A DNA stretch of 64,000 nt from contig MCFE01000214.1 of assembly GCA_002104905.1 (NCBI GenBank), positions 1 to 64,000 of the forward strand, read 5' to 3'. Source of the DNA: Basidiobolus meristosporus CBS 931.73. Lineage: Eukaryota > Basidiobolomycota > Basidiobolomycetes > Basidiobolales > Basidiobolaceae. The notes beneath the pieces were generated by a model. It was not told where the DNA came from, searched no databases, and was given only the letters and a program-made list of their open reading frames with translations. Shown in pieces: positions 58,710-64,000 of this stretch (positions within the stretch are counted from its first letter, which is position 1; the number at the start of each line of letters is the position of its first letter). Both the position numbers and the translations under genes were made by a program.

Positions 58710-59849
58710 TCAATTATCGAGACCTTGGAATCCCCAATCATCATGAACATGGACAAGGTTGGCAACCTTCCAGGAGCCCCGTCTCCAGATTTCCTCATCC
58801 TCTGGATAGGTTTCAGCTAGCTTTTTCATGGCTCGAACACTCTTGATCGTATGGCCATGGACATCATCATCATTGATGGCCGCTCGGGATATCTCCTCCC
58901 ATGCCTCTGCCTTGTCTTGGGGCAGGCTGTCGATGGGATACCCCGTGATTTGCTCCCATTTGGGCTTGAAGTGTCTGACGAGAATAAAGTATCGCAGAGT
59001 GGTTAGCCACATCAAACGCAATGCACGAATCTGGTCATTCTTGGATAGGTGGGGGAGAAGAACCCGAGTGCCATGAAGCCCAGTCATTAGATGGCATATG
59101 AAGAAGTTGAGATGCTCCTCAAATGGGTAGCCCAGGAAGAGCAAGGTGATCGCCCTTGCAAGTTCATGGGTCTTTTTCTCCGTGTCTTCCTGAGGATCCC
59201 AGGCGGTGAAGTATTCCTGGATATGCTCCATATGTTTGGCATCCATTGACCCCTTAAACACCCCATATACGCCAAGATCTTCAAGGTCGTTGAAGCGAGG
59301 GTCAGCTCTAACCTCATCTAGAATACTGGCGATATCCTTGGAGGTAGGTCCAGGGTGAACCTTGTCAATCAGTTCTCCAGCCGAGTCATAGGCCAAGGTG
59401 GCTAGTGCTAAGGCCTCCCCGAGGATCAGATCATTCCTGAACTCCGCAGCATACCCCAGGTGAATCAAAGGATGAATCACATGAGAACCAAGACCGGGGA
59501 TTAGGGCTGGCACATACTTCTGGAAAGCAGCATCGAATCCCAGTTTGGCAATCTCACCATCAAAGAAGTCGGCCAAATCACGATATGCCACACCCTTGGC
59601 GACATATTGCTGGTAGTTATCCTCGTTGATCTGGTATTCGGATTCGGGTAGCTTCAGCAGATGTGATTTGACCCCCTTCTGGAATCTCTCACGCATACGC
59701 TCCTCACTGGCTCCCAGATCATACAGACTCCCGAGAAGGTGTGCGCTATGGTTGTGGTAGTGCCCGTTGAAGAAGATGTCATATTTCTGATGATTTTGGC
59801 CAATCAGATCCTCGAAGGCTTTCTTGCTAGTACTAGAAGTGACGGGCAT
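58710..59849 (-). CDS. Questin-oxidase-like protein, copy 3
   Basis: 379 aa, intronless, from ATG 59849. It is nearly identical in DNA and protein to copy 2 from the promoter to about residue 358. After that it switches to a different C-terminus (VANLVHVHDDWGFQGLDN), which resembles copy 1 up to DWGF and then differs. The abrupt change at ~58770 marks the end of the duplicated or converted tract. All family motifs are intact, so it is presumably functional. Confidence 0.86.
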   Translation of the reverse strand: MPVTSSTSKKAFEDLIGQNHQKYDIFFNGHYHNHSAHLLGSLYDLGASEERMRERFQKGVKSHLLKLPESEYQINEDNYQQYVAKGVAYRDLADFFDGEIAKLGFDAAFQKYVPALIPGLGSHVIHPLIHLGYAAEFRNDLILGEALALATLAYDSAGELIDKVHPGPTSKDIASILDEVRADPRFNDLEDLGVYGVFKGSMDAKHMEHIQEYFTAWDPQEDTEKKTHELARAITLLFLGYPFEEHLNFFICHLMTGLHGTRVLLPHLSKNDQIRALRLMWLTTLRYFILVRHFKPKWEQITGYPIDSLPQDKAEAWEEISRAAINDDDVHGHTIKSVRAMKKLAETYPEDEEIWRRGSWKVANLVHVHDDWGFQGLDN

Positions 59850-60604
59850 GTTGTTGTGTGATTATGGGAATCCCTTCACTTGACGCCCTCTGTTATATAC
59901 TCATACAACCTTGCCAACTTCCTTTATGTTTCGTCGTATGCCAAATGAAGTATTTGCAATTAGTAATCCAAGCATGAATGAGAGCGCGTGGTTGATCAAT
60001 GTCGCATAACTAACACCAGGATCCAAATTGCCCAAACCCACTCAGTAATGATGTAACAAAGTCAAATTAAGGCTGAATGAGTCTGCCAGCTGCGGTAGTT
60101 CGGTATGACACATTGTCCACCAACATTACATAGGCTTGAGGAGCATAAATTCAGAGGTTGTATCAGATATGGATCAAAACAGCACTCCTCAAGTGTCCAA
60201 ACATTGGTTAATTGTTGGCCACTTAATTACCTGTTAGTACAATAGATATTCACCAATGGCTCCTAAACATTCAATACTCCCCAGGAATACCAAATCTGAA
60301 GGTATTGTGACACTACTGGAATGTAGTAGACAATCTATTTTTGCTCTGGGAAAAAAGCCTGTTAAGCTAGCAAGCCTGAACCATCCATGCTACCTTAACA
60401 ATAAAGAGCCACTGTACTTTGTCTGCATTAATCATGAAATATACATTATGTTGACGTCTTGTGGGGAGATTATTTGGATCAAGCCACATGCTCGCATCTG
60501 CTAGTATTTTGAGTTACTTCCTGAATAATAGGTGGTGGTTGGAAAGCAAGTAATCTACTTTGAAACAAATTGTTTAACAGCCACCCACCTTAAGAGGGGC
60601 AGTT
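59850..60604. other. Intergenic upstream of oxidase copy 3
   Basis: Duplicated with the region upstream of copy 2 to about 60100; the remainder is AT-rich without a supported gene. Confidence 0.4.
59893..59970 (-). promoter_or_regulatory. Promoter of oxidase copy 3: TATA box and conserved upstream motif
   Basis: TTATATA at 59893-59899, ~44 bp upstream of the ATG, and GCAATTAGTAATCCA at 59956-59970, 107 bp upstream, matching copies 1 and 2. Confidence 0.5.
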
Positions 60605-60860
60605 ACTAGGCTGGGGTCCCCATGAGCATGGACTAAACTGGTGAACCTCCAAGAGCCACGTCTCCAGGTTTCTCCATCCTCTGGATAGGTCTCAGCCTGC
60701 TTTTTAATGCTTGTCAATGCATGATTGTATGACTGCGAACGCCATCGTCATTGATGACAACCATGTGGAATTACTCCTGGGCTTTAGCTTTGCCCTCCCA
60801 CTAGTTGCCAATGAGGTGGCCAGTAAAATTTTCCCATTTGGGCATCAACTCTTACAATGA
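60605..60860 (-). pseudogene. 3' fragment of a decayed questin-oxidase-like gene (relic B)
   Basis: About 250 bp align with the C-terminal coding end of the family on the minus strand: GAACCTCCAAGAGCCACGTC near 60642, CATCCTCTGGATAGGT at 60674-60689, and TTTTCCCATTTGGGCATCAA at 60829-60848. Stops and small indels break the frame, and the upstream two thirds are absent. It marks the right limit of the oxidase array. Confidence 0.78.
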
Positions 60861-61935
60861 ATATAATGACCAAATAAATGTTCTAAAATCAATCTGTTCT
60901 TCAGCAGCCAAACCAGTCCAAAAACTAATTGCATAATAGCTACAGATGCATCAAATACATACAGGGGATCCATTTCCAAAGGAATTTTCCCACAATGGTA
61001 ATGCACAGCACCTATTGCTTCCAATGTATCCTGTGTAGGATTTTCTTTGGAGTCCCACTTTAATATATACATTTGCAGTACATTCAGCACATATGCTTGC
61101 ACCTTGAAATAAGTATAAAGGTACTGATTCAAATTTGCTGGAAATATTTTGGGCCATATAAGCTCTGAAATATATTGCTAGTTCTTCACATTTATCTGGT
61201 CACTCATAGAGCTCATAAGCATAAGATGCCACCTGTGCACTCTGTCTTTAGTATTGGCATATTGTTGGAAGGTAAATGGGTTGCTTACAATGAAAAGTAC
61301 TTGCTACTACATATTCCCACTATCTTCAATAACTCTACTTTACATTTAGATCCCTATTGTGCTGCAATGCAAAGCACCCTATTCCTATGGAGTGGGAGAA
61401 AGTATTACACAAATTTAGCAAAATCAACTCAAGGAAATTCTACTGCCAGCCAAAAGGAATGAAGCAACTGATTGCAAGCCTGATTGGAGTATACAACCAA
61501 GCATTAGTTGGCCAGTATACAGCTAAGTGTTGTCTGGAAATAAGGAAACTCTAGATCTGTTGTAAATGACAAACCCTTACCTTGACCAAAAGTGAGTTAA
61601 TTTTGCCCAAATAGGAGCCATGGGATAGCCCAGAGACTATATAGCACTATTACCATCTGATATAATGACTCTGCATATAATTTCAGCCTGTGCAAGGGAT
61701 TAAAGATGATGATTAGTATGTTGATCAGATTGTTCTGATGTTTAGGCATACAATTAAGTAGATAAGCACATTGTATTACAAATAATTTCTTCAGTTATGT
61801 TAAACACCAATGCATATACTGTTGAATAGTATATTAGTTCAGTATGCAATACATTTAAATCTTTTTATACACTTATTACAGATTGCACACTCTCAGTATG
61901 TATCTATTACATATGAGTATTTTGTCAAGTGGGAG
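60861..61935. other. AT-rich intergenic DNA without supported gene
   Basis: Overlapping short open frames on both strands around 60845-61550 look like an old decayed coding sequence, but I cannot name it. Confidence 0.35.
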
Positions 61936-62284
61936 TGTGGTAATTATAAAGTTGTCATGTAAATGTTCATGCTAACTTAGTGACATAGATCATATTCTTT
62001 GATTAGCATTCTGTCCTGACCAAATGTCTTGTCACAATTTACTTGGAATACTTTCACCATATTATCAGGTACCCAGATTATGGTCTTGCTCAGAGTTGTC
62101 CAAAAGCCCCCAATCTTTGCACACATATTCTTAGGACCTTCCTGAGCATATTTTACACACTTGTTTACTCTACTTTATCAAAAGTATAAATCCCATACTT
62201 TTGATCAGTAAATCAACAAGTGGATAACATTTAAGTCCTCTTGTTCTCCATATCTCTTCCAATACTCCTCCAAATATTGCAACA
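61936..62284 (+). repeat. Degenerate copia solo LTR, plus orientation
   Basis: About 349 bp collinear with the reverse complement of the LTR at 3793-4140: TATCAGGTACCCAGA, TTGCACACATATTCTTAGGACCTTCC, and a terminal TTGCAACA. Many substitutions. The bases outside (GGGAG and GATAT) do not match. No primer-binding site or gag follows. Confidence 0.75.
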
Positions 62285-63227
62285 GATATATACCATATCC
62301 CTAGCCACAACATTACATTGTTAACCAGTAGATGGATCACTAGGCAGTCCTGGGTCCATGGAGTATCCTGGCATTCTTTTCTATGGGTGTAGTCTCATTG
62401 CATATTGGGATCTTGCCAGGCTCATGCAGGTTCCTGTTGCAAGGGGAGATAGTCACAAAATCAATCAGCAAGCCTTCTGCTTCAGTGCAATCACCAAGTG
62501 GGCCATATTCAGAAGGCTGAGGTGAGCTAACAGGCATCACAAGCTCATATCAGTCAGTTTGTGATAGATGACAAGTATGGTTAGGTGCTGTTATAGAAGT
62601 ACCAGGTGGCCAGCAAGATATTACTGATACAGTAGTGTCTGATGGATGCTTAAATTTGACTGGTGTGGCAAGTCAGTGGCAGTGATCCTTGTAACACTTC
62701 CAATACTGATGTGTGCTTCACAGCTGAAAGGCTGATTAGAGCAGCAACATGGTTGTTTGCCACTTCTCTTGAGGTGTTGAATCAAAGTAGTCCTTTCTGT
62801 AGGGCAAACAGCTTGACACTCATTAGTATAATGCTATCATATCCCTACTTTTCAAACTAAAATGATTATAAGACAATCTTTTATTTAAGACATTGCACCT
62901 ATGTCAATATAAGATTCAATGATGACCCACCATTGTAAGCACTATGAACAAAGTTGTGGCATCACATACATCAAGATAAGTGGCACTACTTCCCCATTGT
63001 CTTAAAATACATCCATATATATATATGCTGCCAAAAAACAAAGCCAAGTTGTCTGGTTCCCAACCAAACACCACTGCTGACAGCAGCAGAATAATGGATG
63101 GACAACATCTTGCTTTGACATTCAATGAAACAAGCAGGGCTACATCCAAAAAAAGCCATGTTGACTGTGAGACCACTGAAGGTAATAATGTAGACTCCTC
63201 AGGCTCCCAGTCAGGTAGGCAATTGAG
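62285..63227. other. Intergenic between two oppositely oriented LTR relics
   Basis: 943 bp, no supported gene. Short frames at 62340-62540 and 62980-63243 have no recognisable domain. Confidence 0.4.
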
Positions 63228-63425
63228 TGTTGCAATATTCTGAGGAGTATTGGAAGTGATGTGGAGAACTAGAGGATTTACATGTTATTCACTTATAGAT
63301 TTATTGATCAAAAGTATGGTATTTATACTTTTGATAAAGTAGAGGAAAACAAACGTGTAGAGTTTGTTAAGGAAGGTCCCAAGAATATGTGTGCAAAGTT
63401 TGGGGTCTTTTGGACGACTTTGAGA
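63228..63425 (-). repeat. Truncated copia LTR, minus orientation
   Basis: Begins TGTTGCAATATTC and aligns with the first ~200 bp of the LTR at 3306-3638 (GTATTGGAAGTGATGTGGAGAAC, AAGGAAGGTCCCAAGAA, GTGTGCAAAGTTTGGGG). Homology stops abruptly near 63425, just before the palindromic AGTGCC cluster, so it may have been cut by a later insertion. Confidence 0.75.
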
Positions 63426-63455
63426 AAAATAATAATATAGACTTGTTCCGTTGGA

Positions 63456-63528
63456 TAGTGCCACATAGTGCCAGCCGGTTTATAGTGCCGGATCGATCTG
63501 GCACTCTATGGCACTATCTGGCACTATA
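63456..63528. repeat. Palindromic AGTGCC/GGCACT cluster
   Basis: 73 bp made of three AGTGCC units (63457-63490) followed by three GGCACT units (~63499-63526) in inverted order, able to form a hairpin. It lies ~95 bp beyond the transposase stop codon and may be the terminal or subterminal repeat of that element. Confidence 0.6.
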
Positions 63529-63621
63529 ATTTCTACCATGATGCCAGTGGTATGATACAGTTACTGGTAATTTTACTCAATCTTACTTATGTTGCTCAGA
63601 ATAGTGCTTTCCTTGCTTTAT

Positions 63622-64000
63622 TTACTCTTCATAATGCTCCAGACACATTTCTCTCAGTGGATGTCTTCTTGTATGAACATACTGTGCATTGATAAGTATC
63701 TTAACTATTTTACCTATTCTGCTGTTTTCTCCTATATATGACTTTCCTCTGTATTTACCTGCCAATATGCTGAATCTCTTCAGATATCCAAATGTGTGCT
63801 CTACCCTTACTCTGAAATGATTAAATATCTCATTGTTGAGCTTCTGCTTCCTGCTAAGCACACCATTCCTTGGCTTCCTATAAGCTGTAATACATCCTAA
63901 TCTCTGACAATCCTCTCCTATATAGGCCAAGTCTGCCATACATTTCTCCCCTCTACTGAATTCAGGATGATTCTCTACCCAGAGTGCTTTGTCATGCCTA
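63622..64000 (-). CDS. PIF/Harbinger-like transposase, C-terminal part (DDE_Tnp_4), open at window edge
   Basis: The minus-strand frame enters from the right edge and ends at 63622; about 125 residues are visible. Seen in order: HDKALWVENHPEF, then CMADLAYIGEDCQ (second catalytic Asp in the ADLAY block), then RKQKLNNEIFNHFRVRVEHTFGYLKRF (catalytic Glu in RVEHTFG), then LAGKYRG. This is the DDE_Tnp_4 signature of PIF/Harbinger and related cut-and-paste elements. No stop or frameshift is seen in the visible part. The first catalytic Asp and any companion Myb-like gene would be outside the window. Confidence 0.85.
   Translation of the reverse strand, partial: RHDKALWVENHPEFSRGEKCMADLAYIGEDCQRLGCITAYRKPRNGVLSRKQKLNNEIFNHFRVRVEHTFGYLKRFSILAGKYRGKSYIGENSRIGKIVKILINAQYVHTRRHPLREMCLEHYEE

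Noticed and set aside
61175-61554. Overlapping open frames suggesting a decayed gene
   Set aside because: AT-rich with no motif I can identify; frames shift and stop within 100 codons.

Overview
This is a nuclear segment of a filamentous fungus. Genes are dense and carry short introns, mostly 50-90 nt, with GTAAGT-like donors, CTAAC/CTAAT branch points and TAG/CAG acceptors. It contains fungus-specific or fungus-typical genes (LYS2 alpha-aminoadipate reductase, two Zn2Cys6 factors, questin-oxidase-like proteins). The two long plant-like PPR proteins, a DEK-family protein and an ERT1-type PAS factor point to a lineage outside budding yeasts; a zygomycete-grade fungus is my guess, not a demonstrated assignment. 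Gene models were joined by hand from splice signals and protein continuity. Every multi-exon model below closes in frame.

Left edge (1-4140): a Ty1/copia retrotransposon on the minus strand whose gag-pol frame is open for about 1,100 codons and leaves the window at base 1. It has a 5' LTR (3306-3638), a primer-binding site resembling an internal stretch of initiator tRNA, and a diverged solo LTR next door (3793-4140).

Core (5-52 kb), mostly single-copy housekeeping genes: EAF7 (NuA4), an unrecognised 672-aa coiled-coil protein, a GPI-type Ser/Thr/Pro-rich protein, DGAT2, EI24, a mitochondrial SAM carrier, two convergent PPR proteins, ARP5 (INO80), RRP45 (exosome), a NOPCHAP1-like protein, COX18, a mitochondrial RCC1-like protein, an Nak1/Kic1-type GCK kinase, a secreted fasciclin protein with a Lys/His-rich insert, ORMDL, BAP31, an ERT1-like PAS/Zn2Cys6 factor, a DEK+HMG-box protein, LYS2, a possible 44-aa gene, a large Zn2Cys6 factor and a PAF-acetylhydrolase-like lipase. 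Five mitochondrial genes lie between 13.5 and 29.2 kb (SAM carrier, two PPR, COX18, RCC1-like). Two ER membrane proteins (ORMDL, BAP31) are adjacent.

Right accessory region (52.3-64 kb): a family of questin-oxidase-like (AflY-type) genes, all on the minus strand, with three intact copies and two decayed ones. Copies 2 and 3 form a recent ~1.3 kb duplication that includes the promoter but stops short of the last ~15 codons. Beyond them the DNA is AT-rich, with no intact gene, two degenerate copia LTRs in opposite orientations, a palindromic AGTGCC cluster and the C-terminal part of a PIF/Harbinger-like (DDE_Tnp_4) transposase running off the right edge. A Zn2Cys6 factor, a lipase and the oxidase array sit side by side and could form a small metabolic locus; that is inference.
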